A stretch of DNA of 64,000 bases from Bacteroidota bacterium (GCA_018268015.1 JAFDXJ010000050.1:62001-126000); one strand, 5' to 3'. Shown: positions 1 through 10,127, numbered from the stretch's first letter. A program made the numbers and translations. The notes: generated from the letters alone by a model not told the origin.

Positions 1-933
1 CGTGGTTTCATTCCGGATAGTGCAAATATTGTTGATCATAATCCCTCACGGGGATTTGTTAGCAGTGCAAACCAATTACCTTATGATACCAGTTATCCCT
101 ATTATTTAGGAGGTGTTTACCCGGTTTACAGAGGTTACCTGATAAACCGTTACCTAGGTCGTATGCAACAAATCACCGTACAGGATATGGAAAAATTGCA
201 AACAAATAATTATAATATTTTCCAGGAGATGGCCAGGCCTATATTACTGAAATACATAGATCAGTCTGCTCTTTCAGAAAAAGAAATGAAATACCTGGAT
301 ATTTATATTCAATGGAATTTGCAAAATGATGCTATAGAAAAAGGCCCAACCATTGAAAAATTATGGTGGGATAGCCTTATGACTACTGTTTATTCGGATG
401 AGTTCTCCCGCTCATCACTTCCATTACCATGGCCTGAGAAAAGTACTTTATTGGATGGTTTACTTAAAGATTCGACACATTATTTATTTCTGGATAATAC
501 ACTTACTTCGAGTCAGGAAACCTTACAAAATGATATTACCAGTGCATTTAAAAAAATGATCCCTGTATTGGAAAAAGCAGATTCAGAAAACAATTTAGTT
601 TGGGGAAAATTTAAAAAGAGTGGTATTCGGCATTTGTTGCGCATACCGGTATTAAGTCGCTTAGATCTTTTTTCCAGTGGAGGAGAAACGGAAATCAATG
701 CATTAAAAGAATTCCATGGTCCCAGCTGGCGTATGATCGTAGAACTCACAGATTCTACACAAGCTTATGGAATTTATCCCGGAGGGCAAAGTGGTAATCC
801 CGGCAGCCCATACTATGATAACTTTGTAAATAACTGGGTTCAGGGGAAATATTACCCTTTACTTTTTATGAAAGAAACAGCCATGAAAAACAGACCTGGA
901 TTAAAGGGTACCATGATATTTAAAAAAGCATAA
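1..933 (+). CDS. Penicillin acylase family protein, C-terminal part (5' end outside window)
   Basis: The reading frame is open from base 1 and has no start in the window, so about 310 C-terminal residues of a longer protein are visible. The end of the protein carries the pattern seen at the C-terminus of the penicillin amidase (Ntn-hydrolase) family: NPSRGFVSSANQ near the window edge, and GGQSGNPGSPYYDNF about 50 residues before the end, followed by the closing KGTMIFKK strand. Members cleave amide bonds of acylated substrates, including beta-lactam side chains and acyl-homoserine lactones, and are usually exported and self-processed; the catalytic serine and signal peptide would lie upstream of this window. 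The next gene starts 9 bases after the stop, so the two are probably cotranscribed. Substrate cannot be told from this part. Confidence 0.85.
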   Translation, partial: RGFIPDSANIVDHNPSRGFVSSANQLPYDTSYPYYLGGVYPVYRGYLINRYLGRMQQITVQDMEKLQTNNYNIFQEMARPILLKYIDQSALSEKEMKYLDIYIQWNLQNDAIEKGPTIEKLWWDSLMTTVYSDEFSRSSLPLPWPEKSTLLDGLLKDSTHYLFLDNTLTSSQETLQNDITSAFKKMIPVLEKADSENNLVWGKFKKSGIRHLLRIPVLSRLDLFSSGGETEINALKEFHGPSWRMIVELTDSTQAYGIYPGGQSGNPGSPYYDNFVNNWVQGKYYPLLFMKETAMKNRPGLKGTMIFKKA

Positions 934-942
934 TTCAAAAAA

Positions 943-1284
943 ATGAAATTTATAACCAGCATATTATTAACTGCTTTGTTAGGATACGCAGCGCCTTTAT
1001 ACCTTCCCTGGTGGAGTTTTGCCATTACCACATTCATTGTTTTCATATTTCTCAGGCAATCGCCTGGTAAATCTTTCCTGGCCGGTTTTTTAGGTCTGTT
1101 TCTTTTATGGGGATGCAATGCACTTTGGATAGATATTGCGAATAACCATATTTTATCTCAAAAGGTAGCTGTGATCCTGCCGCTTGGCGGCTCCTCAGTG
1201 TTATTGATTTTTCTAACAGCATGTATTGGTGGATTGATATCAGGCTTCTCCGGATTGGCTGCTGCTTATACGAGAAAGAAATAA
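943..1284 (+). CDS. Small integral membrane protein, function unknown
   Basis: A 113-residue protein beginning 9 bases after the acylase stop, so probably in its operon. It has a hydrophobic start (residues 1-20), a second segment around 22-40, a third around 45-60 and a long glycine-rich hydrophobic stretch around 75-108, suggesting four membrane helices, and ends in a basic RKK tail. I do not recognise a family. The tight spacing suggests translation together with the acylase, but nothing in the sequence gives a function. Confidence 0.65.
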   Translation: MKFITSILLTALLGYAAPLYLPWWSFAITTFIVFIFLRQSPGKSFLAGFLGLFLLWGCNALWIDIANNHILSQKVAVILPLGGSSVLLIFLTACIGGLISGFSGLAAAYTRKK

Positions 1285-1408
1285 CTGCATGAAAAATGCC
1301 CTCACTCCAGAGAAAATATTTCATCAACATTCATCTTTAACTTATAACCATTTCTTTTTTTAACTGTATGACTGATATAATACAGGATTCTATAAATCTT
1401 TGAACAAT

Positions 1409-1438
1409 AAAAAAAGAGCAGCACATGCTGCCCTTTTT
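1409..1438. terminator. Bidirectional hairpin terminator
   Basis: AAAAAGAGCAGC and GCTGCCCTTTTT form a stem with one A:C mismatch and an ACAT loop, with A-rich and T-rich flanks. It lies between the convergent membrane-protein gene and the SusD gene and can serve both. Confidence 0.75.
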
Positions 1439-1468
1439 CTGAGGGGTTTGGTTTTTATAATTCATCTA

Positions 1469-3073
1469 TTATGGATTCCACCATAAATGTGTGCCACCAT
1501 TATCCGGGCCATTGAGCATTTGAATGGCTTTCTGAACGCCGATAGGATTATTACTTTTTTCATCTGCTGGGAAATTTATCCTGCGAATAAAATCAGTTGT
1601 AGAAATGGTACCGCCACTATTATTGATCACAACAGGGAATAATTTTGGATAACCTGTCCTGCGGAATTCACTCCAGGCTTCCTGTCCTTCGGGGTACATA
1701 GAAATCCATTTTTGAGTAATTATACGTTCCAATTTTTGATCAAAACTTGCATTGTTATCCCATTTAATAGTAATCTTACTTAACCATGGAGAACCTGTAA
1801 GTACATCATTTTGCCCTGGAGTCATAGCCTTAGGATCTACATAAGGCTGTGCTGTAGAACTGCCGTCTTGTATATAAGCGGATGCATCCAGGCCATATTG
1901 AGCAAATGAAGTACTGATGCCGGTTTCATAATCTTCCTGAGCATCCCCGGCTCCAGACCAGCCTCTTAAAGCTGCCTCAGCTTTTAAAAACCATGCTTCT
2001 GCAGCGACCATTAGTTGCACTTTATTAGGGAATGTTACCATGGATGAATAATCGGCATAACGTGAATGATCATCAATATTAATACCGTTACGAATACCAA
2101 TAAATTGTCCTGCTACGGTTGGGTCTGTGGCTTTAGTAGCCATTTTGGGTAGACGAGGATCATTATATCCATTCAGAAGTGATGCAAATGGAGCACCTAA
2201 GCGAATATCGCCCCATGATTCATTGATTACATTCAAAGGATGTGTATTGGTGCCGATATCAATCAGGCAATTGTCATCATTGGTTTTTAATAAGCCATAA
2301 GGATTAGATAAAGATTTTTCGCCTTCTTCTTTTGCCTTTGCAGGATCAATTCCTGATATACGAATGGCCAATCTTAAACGTAATGTATTTGCAAACTGCA
2401 GCCATTTTTCATTATTTCCGCCATAGGCCAAATCAAAATCTGTAAGTGTAGGCAGATCATTATTTTGAACCATTTCTGTGAAAACATTAATGGCTGTATC
2501 CAGGTCATTAAAAAATGCATTATAAACATCTTGCTGTGAATCATAATCTATGCTTCCATCTGCATTAATCTGACCATAATGAGTGTAAATAATAGGGCCA
2601 TAAATATCACTGACACGGTGCATGGCTTCTACACGCAGAATTTTTGCCCATTGATAAAATGCCTGAAACTGGGGGTCTTTGGCTTTTTTTAATACGGCAT
2701 CCGTATTGTTCATCACATTGTTATAGGCCCAATCCCAGGGGTAAGAATTCCACCCATCTATCAGATAATAGTTGGTATTATTGATATTACTTTGAAAAGG
2801 AGAAGGTGACATCATATAACCTGAGTAAACATCTGCAATCAGATTCTGTTGCAGCTGGTATGCCCAGGCAGGATTTGCTATATAAATAAATAATTGGGCC
2901 TGTTTTAATGGAGAACCAAGATTTTGATAATCTACTTCCAATTGATCTTCAGAAAGTCCAAGTGGGTTTGTGTTGTATTTTTCAAAATTCTTGGTACAGC
3001 TTGTCATGGAGAAAACCACCAGGATGACCGCTGCAACCATTGATATTTTTTTCATACTATTTAGAATTTTCAT
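1469..3073 (-). CDS. SusD/RagB-family nutrient-binding outer-membrane lipoprotein
   Basis: 534 residues. The N-terminus is a lipoprotein signal peptide: a basic start, a hydrophobic run, then a lipobox ending SMTSC near residue 26, and the mature part begins with the short EKYNTNP segment typical of the SusD-like_2 branch. The body is rich in Trp, Tyr and Asn and has the helical TPR-like fold signature of this family (for example LRLRLAIRIS and the late WISMYPEGQEAWSEFRRTGYP). SusD proteins sit on the outer surface as lids of the SusC channel and bind the imported ligand. The gene follows SusC by 18 bases on the same strand, the usual order. The branch often occurs with FecR/sigma-regulated systems; ligand unknown (glycan, peptide or other). 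Confidence 0.95.
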   Translation of the reverse strand: MKILNSMKKISMVAAVILVVFSMTSCTKNFEKYNTNPLGLSEDQLEVDYQNLGSPLKQAQLFIYIANPAWAYQLQQNLIADVYSGYMMSPSPFQSNINNTNYYLIDGWNSYPWDWAYNNVMNNTDAVLKKAKDPQFQAFYQWAKILRVEAMHRVSDIYGPIIYTHYGQINADGSIDYDSQQDVYNAFFNDLDTAINVFTEMVQNNDLPTLTDFDLAYGGNNEKWLQFANTLRLRLAIRISGIDPAKAKEEGEKSLSNPYGLLKTNDDNCLIDIGTNTHPLNVINESWGDIRLGAPFASLLNGYNDPRLPKMATKATDPTVAGQFIGIRNGINIDDHSRYADYSSMVTFPNKVQLMVAAEAWFLKAEAALRGWSGAGDAQEDYETGISTSFAQYGLDASAYIQDGSSTAQPYVDPKAMTPGQNDVLTGSPWLSKITIKWDNNASFDQKLERIITQKWISMYPEGQEAWSEFRRTGYPKLFPVVINNSGGTISTTDFIRRINFPADEKSNNPIGVQKAIQMLNGPDNGGTHLWWNP

Positions 3074-3091
3074 AATTAATAAATTTTTATA

Positions 3092-6000
3092 TTAAAACCC
3101 AATATTTAAGGAGAAACCAATACTACGTGTAGATGGGATACTAAAGGTTTCGGTTCCTTGTAAACCATTATTCGTAGCCATGGAAATTTCCGGATCAAAT
3201 GGCGCTTTTTTCGTGATGAAAAATAAATTCCGGCCAATTAAAGTTAAACGCAGGTTTTGCATCCATTTAGATTTTACCGGGAAATTATAAGCAATAGATA
3301 ATTCCCTTAATCTTACATTGGTCGCATCATACATATAATACTCTGAAATACCATCCTGGCCACCAACAGCCTGGAAAAATGTCTGAGGATCGAGTGGGCC
3401 GACAAATTTGGTACCATCTTCATAAACTGCAGGAATATTTAATCCTCCTGCATCACGTGCATCCTGGGTGGCTTTTGTATCGCCTAGTTTATCCAGAATG
3501 GCCTGAGTTACACTCATTACTTTTCCTCCAAAACGGCCATCAAACAAGAACCCTACGGTAAAATGTTTGAAATCAAAAGAATTGGACCATCCCAAAGTAT
3601 ATTTTGGATTTGGATTTCCGAGGTATGTTTGTCCCTCATCACCCACTTGTGTATTTGGATCTGTGCCTTTTAAAGGAGCACCATTTGCGTCAACTACTAT
3701 TGCACCACTTGCATCACGTTTGAAGAAACGGCCATAAATATCTCCCCAGGAGCCACCCACTACAATATCGGATGCATAAAGTAAATTACCTAAACCAGTA
3801 AGGGTATAATAATTACGGCCAACATTCAACTGGTCATTTGATAAACTGATGACTTTATTTTTATTGAGAGCATAATTCAGGCTGGTATTCCAGGTAACGG
3901 ATGGGGATTTAACCGGTGTGGCATAAATGGATATTTCTACACCTGTATTACGAATATTTCCACCATTGATGAAATAGGTATTATAGCCGGAGCCATTGGG
4001 TGCACTTACTTCCAGGTATTGATTATAATTGTTGTTTTGATAATAAGTAGCATCTAAACCTAATTTACTATTGAAGAAACGGAATTCAAGACCTGTTTCA
4101 AAGGAGCGGTTGTCTTCAGGTTGCAAAAAAGTGCCTGGGTAAGGAGCTGCTCCATTATAAGAAGTGGGCTGTGTGTTATCGAAATTTACGTAATAATTGG
4201 GCGGAAATGTAGAATAAGCGCTAACATCATTACCTACTTTGGCATAAGATACACGCAATTTACCAAAACTGATAAAAGAGGGTAAATGGGTCATCTCACT
4301 CAGGATAAGATTGACACCGCCGGAATAATATAAATAGCCTTTTCCTACTTCAGGGGTAAAAGCAAATGTAGAAGACCAGTCATTTCTTGCACTAAGATCT
4401 ACATACACAAATTTTTTATAGTTGAGTGATGCAGTTGCAAAAACTGATTGCACCTGGCGATGGGTAATATCTTGAGAGAGCGATAAGAAATTTGGTTGAA
4501 TATTAGATAAAACAAATACATTCGGGATATTCAATCCGGGCCCTCCTGTTTTTGTTCCAAAAGAATTGCTATTAAATTTTTCATCCGTAATACTTGTACC
4601 TAAAGTGGCATTGATACCAAAATTCTCACTGAGGTCTTTAGCGCCTGTCAATAAGAGGTCGCCATATAACTGAGTATTTATCGCATTCATCAATGAGTAA
4701 CCGCCATTATCTGCAGTAAGAATAGGAGAGGTAGTGGCATAACTTTTAACATCTATATCATTGAATAATTTATCAATATTTCCTCTTGCCTGAATATTGA
4801 TCCAATCATTGATTTTATATTTAAAAGATAAATTAGAATAAACCCTATTCAATGTATTTTGGCTTTGATTGCGATACAGCAACCAATAAGGATTTTGCTG
4901 ATCGGCGCTGGCATTCCAGCCTTTATCAAAATTCACATCCCACCAATTTTGAACATAGGTATTCCGGAGTGTTGAATATTGTTCATAATTTTTGTATTGA
5001 TAAAAATCAATGCCACGAGGTAATGAATATAAACCGCCTAAAGGATTGTCGTAAGTACCACTTGCAGGCCTGTTATGTGCATTCTGATTTAAAAATAAAA
5101 CATTGAAATCTGCAGTCAGGCGATCATTGAAGAATTTAGCGGTTTCGCGGAAATTAATATTGTGCTTTTTTAATGTAGAAGTAGGCACTATACCTTTATT
5201 ATCCGTATAGGAATAGGAAAAATAAGTCTGTGCTTTTTCAGTACCTCCTGATAAGGCGATAGAATTAAATGAAGTAAGGCCGGTTTGGAAAAAATCATCA
5301 ATATAATCATTGGCATTTACCACACCACCCCAACTTTCAAGACTTCCGGGACTTGTTGATGATTGGGGAGTCGTTTGACCATATTTGAATTGTAAGGGCT
5401 CTTTATAAAGTGGGTTATCGAATGTAAGTGAACTGGATATATCAATTTTAGTTACTCCGGCTTTTCCCTTTTTAGTAGTAATTAAAATAACCCCATTCGC
5501 TGCGCTACTTCCATATAAAGCTGCCGCTGAAGCACCTTTTAAGACCGTTACATTTTCAATATCATCCGGATTTAAGTTTGAAATACCATCTCCACCATCC
5601 AGACCAACATATCCAATTGACTGGCCGAATTCATCATTAGGTTGAGCAGGCGAATAGTTGACTAAAGGCACCCCATCAATAACATATAAAGGTTGATTTT
5701 CGCGGGTGGATTTATTTCCCCTCAAAATAACACGGGTGGATCCTCCGATACCTGAGGCACTTTTGGAAATCGTCACACCGGCAACACGGCCGGTCAGGTT
5801 ATTGATAAAGTTGGCATCCTGTACTGTGGTGAGATCTTCATTATTCACTTTTTGCACTGCATAAGTTAAGCTTTTTGATTGGCGTTGAATACCTAATGCT
5901 GTTGTCACAACAACATCTGTTAATTGAGTTTGAGTCTCTGATAAAGAAATCGTAATGGAGTGATCAGTACCTACGGTTACTTCTTTGGAATCATAACCAA

Positions 6001-6610
6001 TATAAGAGAAAACTAAGATATCTCCTTCATTGGCATCTATTTTAAAACTTCCATCTGTGCCAGACGATACACCCCGGGTTTTTCCTTTTATTGTAATACT
6101 TACACCGGCAAGAGGATTGCCATTTTGATCTGTAACTTTACCGTTAATGATATCGTAGAAGAATGACGTACCGGGTAATCCTTTCATAATGACAAAATGC
6201 TCGAGATCGCTCACACTGATATCGGCTATTTTCTTTTTATTGTCATTCACGATGACATAAGTATTATCAGAAACTTTTTTGTAAGTAAGTCCGGAGTTTC
6301 TTAATACTTGTTGCAAGATTTTATCCGTGTTTTGTATATTCTCAGGAATGGGATTAACCAAAGTCTGATCAATACCTTTTTCGGAAAAAAGGAAATAAAT
6401 GCCCTGTGTTTTATTCAATTCCTTTAGGACATTTATGAGTGTTTGTTTTTGCGTATCCTGTACTTTTAGATTGACAGGATCATTATTTCTCTGGGCATAT
6501 TGCACATTTATGGCATATGCATTTTCAGATTGCGCATACAGAGATTTTGCGCAAAAGGCCTGTGCTACCAGAGCAATACAGACCAGGTAATAGGTAATTG
6601 ATTTTCTCAT
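3092..6610 (-). CDS. SusC/RagA-family TonB-dependent outer-membrane transporter with STN signalling domain
   Basis: 1172 residues. Order of domains: signal peptide (to about residue 26, ending LYAQ), a secretin/TonB short N-terminal (STN) domain around 45-125, a carboxypeptidase-regulatory-like beta sandwich around 155-230 starting GKVTDQNGNPLAGV, the plug with LYVIDGVPLVN and VLKGASAAALYGSSAANG, and a long beta-barrel ending in an aromatic-terminated strand GFSLNIGF. The protein imports a ligand delivered by SusD using TonB energy. The STN domain is the part that in known systems touches the FecR anti-sigma factor in the periplasm, and fecR is the gene just upstream (32 bases), so the transporter probably reports its own ligand. 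No glycoside hydrolase is adjacent, so the ligand is not evidently a polysaccharide. Confidence 0.97.
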   Translation of the reverse strand: MRKSITYYLVCIALVAQAFCAKSLYAQSENAYAINVQYAQRNNDPVNLKVQDTQKQTLINVLKELNKTQGIYFLFSEKGIDQTLVNPIPENIQNTDKILQQVLRNSGLTYKKVSDNTYVIVNDNKKKIADISVSDLEHFVIMKGLPGTSFFYDIINGKVTDQNGNPLAGVSITIKGKTRGVSSGTDGSFKIDANEGDILVFSYIGYDSKEVTVGTDHSITISLSETQTQLTDVVVTTALGIQRQSKSLTYAVQKVNNEDLTTVQDANFINNLTGRVAGVTISKSASGIGGSTRVILRGNKSTRENQPLYVIDGVPLVNYSPAQPNDEFGQSIGYVGLDGGDGISNLNPDDIENVTVLKGASAAALYGSSAANGVILITTKKGKAGVTKIDISSSLTFDNPLYKEPLQFKYGQTTPQSSTSPGSLESWGGVVNANDYIDDFFQTGLTSFNSIALSGGTEKAQTYFSYSYTDNKGIVPTSTLKKHNINFRETAKFFNDRLTADFNVLFLNQNAHNRPASGTYDNPLGGLYSLPRGIDFYQYKNYEQYSTLRNTYVQNWWDVNFDKGWNASADQQNPYWLLYRNQSQNTLNRVYSNLSFKYKINDWINIQARGNIDKLFNDIDVKSYATTSPILTADNGGYSLMNAINTQLYGDLLLTGAKDLSENFGINATLGTSITDEKFNSNSFGTKTGGPGLNIPNVFVLSNIQPNFLSLSQDITHRQVQSVFATASLNYKKFVYVDLSARNDWSSTFAFTPEVGKGYLYYSGGVNLILSEMTHLPSFISFGKLRVSYAKVGNDVSAYSTFPPNYYVNFDNTQPTSYNGAAPYPGTFLQPEDNRSFETGLEFRFFNSKLGLDATYYQNNNYNQYLEVSAPNGSGYNTYFINGGNIRNTGVEISIYATPVKSPSVTWNTSLNYALNKNKVISLSNDQLNVGRNYYTLTGLGNLLYASDIVVGGSWGDIYGRFFKRDASGAIVVDANGAPLKGTDPNTQVGDEGQTYLGNPNPKYTLGWSNSFDFKHFTVGFLFDGRFGGKVMSVTQAILDKLGDTKATQDARDAGGLNIPAVYEDGTKFVGPLDPQTFFQAVGGQDGISEYYMYDATNVRLRELSIAYNFPVKSKWMQNLRLTLIGRNLFFITKKAPFDPEISMATNNGLQGTETFSIPSTRSIGFSLNIGF

Positions 6611-6641
6611 TTGATGCAGGTTTTATTTTTAATGTTTGCAC

Positions 6642-7652
6642 TCAGGGTTTTATAATGGAAATTTGATCATTATTCCGAACAATTTTAAAATTCATCGTTG
6701 CTTCCAGGGAATTCAACAAAATTTCCAGGTTATCATTGGGTAATATTCCCGTAATGGTTGTTTGTGAAATACTGCTATCCGCAATGATGATATGTGCATC
6801 ATATTGCGCATTGATCTGCTTAATAGCCTCTTCTAATGGAGTATTATCAAAAACCAATTTGTGGTCTTTCCAGGCAAGGATTTTTTCTTTTTCAGCCTTT
6901 TCCTTTTGAATAGCATTATTTTTTACTTCTGCGAAATCACCGGGGACCATATTGATTTTCTTTCCGTCTTTTGTTTGAAGGGTGACACTACCTTCATCTA
7001 ATAATACCTGTGTTACACCACCTATATTAGTTACATTGAATTTTGTACCCGTAACGATAATATCGCAATTCCCGGTATGTACCACAAAATGAGTCTTTTG
7101 TGGGGTTTTAGCTACATGAAAAAAAGCTTCGCCTTCCAGCCATACTTCCCGCGTAGTACCGGAATGCCAGTTACTGGAAAATTTTAATTTTGAAGTGGCA
7201 TTCAAAATGACTTCAGATCCATCCGGTAAAATTTTATGAGACAATTCGCCTTTGGCCGTTTGAATTTTAGTTTCTTTTGATGGTGCAGTAAACAAAATAA
7301 ATGCTGTTCCCAGGGCCAGAATAAAAGCAGCGGCAACAGATAAAAACTTTTTGTTTTTATAAAAAGGAACGATCTTTTTTACCGGATGAAAAATGGCCTG
7401 AATAAATTTAGCTTCAGCTTCAGCCATTTTAGTATTGCAGATGGTTTCACTAATGACTGCTTCGACATATATTTTCTTTGCTTCGGCGGCCAGGGCAGCA
7501 TTTTCCGGGCTTTCCATTTGCCATGCCACCCAATAATCGTGATCAGGTTGCTTTCCGGATTGCAGATAAGCCAAAAAGCTATCTTCTGATAACAGCTCCT
7601 CCGGTGAATGAAAAGTAGATTTCATAATAGTATAATGACCGTAAGTATCCAT
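6642..7652 (-). CDS. FecR-family anti-sigma factor
   Basis: 336 residues. A cytoplasmic N-terminal segment (about 1-95) would hold the sigma factor, one membrane helix follows around 103-120 (FLSVAAAFILALGTAFILF), then a periplasmic FecR domain with the characteristic LPDGSEVILNATSKLKF and EGEAFFHV strands, and a C-terminal DUF4974 (STN-like) domain from about 265, including LEEAIKQINAQYD. The first codon could also be the ATG nine codons in (7625), which is equally plausible. It lies upstream of susC on the same strand and is divergent from the sigma gene at 7769. The protein is expected to keep the sigma factor inactive until SusC signals ligand binding. Confidence 0.95.
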   Translation of the reverse strand: MDTYGHYTIMKSTFHSPEELLSEDSFLAYLQSGKQPDHDYWVAWQMESPENAALAAEAKKIYVEAVISETICNTKMAEAEAKFIQAIFHPVKKIVPFYKNKKFLSVAAAFILALGTAFILFTAPSKETKIQTAKGELSHKILPDGSEVILNATSKLKFSSNWHSGTTREVWLEGEAFFHVAKTPQKTHFVVHTGNCDIIVTGTKFNVTNIGGVTQVLLDEGSVTLQTKDGKKINMVPGDFAEVKNNAIQKEKAEKEKILAWKDHKLVFDNTPLEEAIKQINAQYDAHIIIADSSISQTTITGILPNDNLEILLNSLEATMNFKIVRNNDQISIIKP

Positions 7653-7768
7653 TTATTGAGTTTTGTAACCATATTTCATATATTTTTTTATTTCCTTGAA
7701 ATTTCTGTTTTAATTTGGGGGCAAATCGGCAGGGCCTTTTAAATTCCCCTGCAAAGTGCTTGTTGGAT

Positions 7769-8296
7769 ATGGCAAATGGTTTTACTAATGAAGCAGAATT
7801 TCAAATTTTCTTCCGGGAATATTATCCGAAACTTTACAGCTATGGGTTTAAAATAATGCCCAATCACTTCTTGCTGGAAGACTGTATCATGGAATTATTT
7901 TCCGATCTCTGGAAAAATGCCGGAAAAACAGAAATCAATTCAATGAATGCCTATCTATTTAAATCCCTTCAATATAAAATTTTCAAAAAAGGGGCTTATG
8001 AGCATAAAAGTATGTCTTCCTCACCGGACCAATTTGAAATACCATTTGAAATTACTGCTGAATCTTTAATCGTTGAAGGGGAAGAAAATATTGAAAAAGC
8101 GAAGAAAATTTCCGCCCTGATGGTCCATTTAAGCGCCCGTCAACGTGAGATTATCTACCTGAGGTTTTATAAAAACTTTTCTTATGATGAAATCAGTGAA
8201 TTGATGCAGATTAATTACCAGGCTGCACGGAATCTTTTGAGTTTATCTCTCAAAGTTTTGAGGAAAGCCATTGATCAGGATGTTACAATGAATTAA
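7769..8296 (+). CDS. ECF-type RNA polymerase sigma-70 factor
   Basis: 175 residues from the ATG at 7769. The frame is open further upstream to a TTG at 7715, but the ATG start gives the usual short acidic lead (MANGFTNEAEFQIFFREYY) of Bacteroidota ECF factors. Region 2 spans about 15-75 (LYSYGFKIM, DCIMELFSDLW) and region 4 about 110-170, with the helix-turn-helix SYDEISELMQINYQAARNLL. It is divergent from fecR with 116 bases between the start codons, and is expected to be held by that FecR protein and to drive the susC-susD operon. Confidence 0.93.
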   Translation: MANGFTNEAEFQIFFREYYPKLYSYGFKIMPNHFLLEDCIMELFSDLWKNAGKTEINSMNAYLFKSLQYKIFKKGAYEHKSMSSSPDQFEIPFEITAESLIVEGEENIEKAKKISALMVHLSARQREIIYLRFYKNFSYDEISELMQINYQAARNLLSLSLKVLRKAIDQDVTMN

Positions 8297-8446
8297 AATT
8301 GATTTTTCTCCTTTTTCTGAACCTTTAACGCAATCCAAGGAATCAAATGGTTTGTCAGGTTTGCCGTGAAAAATCACTCTTCAACGGGTGGTATTTCACT
8401 ATTGATACTCCGGAATGAATTCTTTATTTTGAGAAAAATACTTGAC

Positions 8447-8989
8447 ATGCAAATACGAATCAATCTTTTCAAAAAAATGATCTGGATCTTTTTGTTCTGT
8501 AATTTAACAAGCATAACTCATGCACAAACAGATACAGAATTTCCCAAAGGTTTTATCATGTATGGTAAGTTGCATTCGGGTTTGGTAACAAATTTTTCAT
8601 CGCCTGATCTTTTCATCGGAGGTATTCAGCTTGCACCGCAATATACGGTCGTTCCGCATCTACTAAGAATTGGAGCCATTGCCGGAGGCTTCTATTCCAG
8701 CAAAAAAATTCAAGGCGAATTTGGCCCTTCTGTTTCTTTGAAATTAAAAACATTCAATGCCAAGCTGGAAGGCGCCACTGTGGGTTCCATAGCCAATATC
8801 AATTTATTAATTGATCATCTCTGGGGCACAAATAAACAAAGACAAATCGGCGCGGGCATCATTCTGGATACCGGAAATATTATTACAATCGGGATCACAA
8901 CACATCGCGATTATAATCTTAATACCTGGCTATTTCAAAGTGAAATAGGAATCCGCCTGACAAAAAAACATAAAAACCCGGTTATTTAG
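8447..8989 (+). CDS. Secreted or outer-membrane protein of unknown function
   Basis: About 180 residues from the ATG at 8447, which gives a clean signal peptide (basic start, IWIFLFCNLTSI core, cleavage after THAQ). The frame continues upstream to a GTG at 8366, but that would put the signal peptide internally. The mature part alternates hydrophobic and polar residues with many glycines (GGIQLAPQYTVV, LLRIGAIAGGFY, FGPSVSLKLKTF, RQIGAGIILDTG), compatible with a small eight-stranded beta-barrel. I do not recognise a named family. It is on the same strand as the sigma gene 150 bases upstream; no evidence ties the two functionally. Confidence 0.7.
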   Translation: MQIRINLFKKMIWIFLFCNLTSITHAQTDTEFPKGFIMYGKLHSGLVTNFSSPDLFIGGIQLAPQYTVVPHLLRIGAIAGGFYSSKKIQGEFGPSVSLKLKTFNAKLEGATVGSIANINLLIDHLWGTNKQRQIGAGIILDTGNIITIGITTHRDYNLNTWLFQSEIGIRLTKKHKNPVI

Positions 8990-9039
8990 TAGGATCAATG
9001 ATTATAAAGTACCCACATTTCCAATAATAAAATTAGATT

Positions 9040-10077
9040 ATGAAAAGAGCATTAGTCATTAGTGGCGGAGGGTCCAAAGGGGCATTCGCTGTAGGGGTTT
9101 TGAAACAGCTATTCCATATTTTCCCCAATCTTGATTTTGATATTTTTGTTGGCTCAAGTGCAGGCTCACTCGTGGTGTCACTTGCGGCATTAAATCAAAT
9201 GGATACATTGAGTGAAATCTATTCTACTATTTCGAATGACAACTTGTTTATAGAGGGGAATATAGTAGATAAGTTGGGCGATACATCTTTATTTGATGTA
9301 ACACCGGCATGGAATTTAATACAAAACAAGTACCCTGATCAGGCTTATGATCAATTACAGGCGTCTGGTAAAAAAGTCTTTTTGACAACGGTTTGTTTGC
9401 AAACAAATGAACTGAATGTTTTTACCAATGATGCTTTATCCATCAAGCCGGGAAATTATAAAGTTGTACAAACATTAGATGCGAATCATTACCGTAGGGC
9501 ATTATTAGCTTCCTGCTGTGAGCCGGTTTTTATGCAGCCAATTCAAATAGCCAGAAATGTTGCCGGTGCAGCCCATCCCGAATATCAATATGTGGATGGA
9601 GGTGTATTAAAATATGTGGGAATAGAAATGGCCATAGATGCCGGCGCTACAGAAATATTTACCATTTTACTTTCGCCCGACAAAAGCACTTTAGTCAAAG
9701 ATCAGTTTACCAATTTAATGAGTATTTTGGGTGAAACGGTCGATATTTTAACAAGTAGTGTAGGGAAAACGGATGTTGCCATTACAGATCAGTATGCCGC
9801 GGCATTAAAATATATAGATGATGTTAAAACAAAAATGAAAATGGCAGGTATTGATGAGAATGACATTAAAAATTATTTCACTTTGCCCACTGCCAATATT
9901 TTTCAGGATAAAGAACCGATTAAGATTTTTAAAATAAGGCCGGATGACTACCTGGGTGGCGGCCCTGGCGGATTAACTTTTGATCCATCCGAAATGCAGG
10001 GTATGATGGCTAAAGGAATCACCGCTTTCAACCAATTTGCTGCAAACCTGCCAAGTGGGGATGTTACCTGGGTATGA
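9040..10077 (+). CDS. Patatin-like phospholipase
   Basis: 345 residues with all patatin landmarks: the oxyanion-hole loop GGGSKGAF at residues 9-16, the nucleophile elbow GSSAG with Ser40, and the catalytic aspartate in DGG (Asp186). Patatins are Ser-Asp dyad lipid acyl hydrolases acting on phospholipid or neutral lipid acyl chains. There is no signal peptide or barrel domain, so this one is probably cytoplasmic. The C-terminal third (LGGGPGGLTFDPSEMQGMM) is less typical. It stands alone on its strand between a secreted protein and a convergent small gene. Enzyme class is firm; substrate and role are not. Confidence 0.93.
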   Translation: MKRALVISGGGSKGAFAVGVLKQLFHIFPNLDFDIFVGSSAGSLVVSLAALNQMDTLSEIYSTISNDNLFIEGNIVDKLGDTSLFDVTPAWNLIQNKYPDQAYDQLQASGKKVFLTTVCLQTNELNVFTNDALSIKPGNYKVVQTLDANHYRRALLASCCEPVFMQPIQIARNVAGAAHPEYQYVDGGVLKYVGIEMAIDAGATEIFTILLSPDKSTLVKDQFTNLMSILGETVDILTSSVGKTDVAITDQYAAALKYIDDVKTKMKMAGIDENDIKNYFTLPTANIFQDKEPIKIFKIRPDDYLGGGPGGLTFDPSEMQGMMAKGITAFNQFAANLPSGDVTWV

Positions 10078-10127
10078 TGAGAAGATTCTTATGATGAAGC
10101 ATTGAATAGAATTACCTAAAAGGTTCA

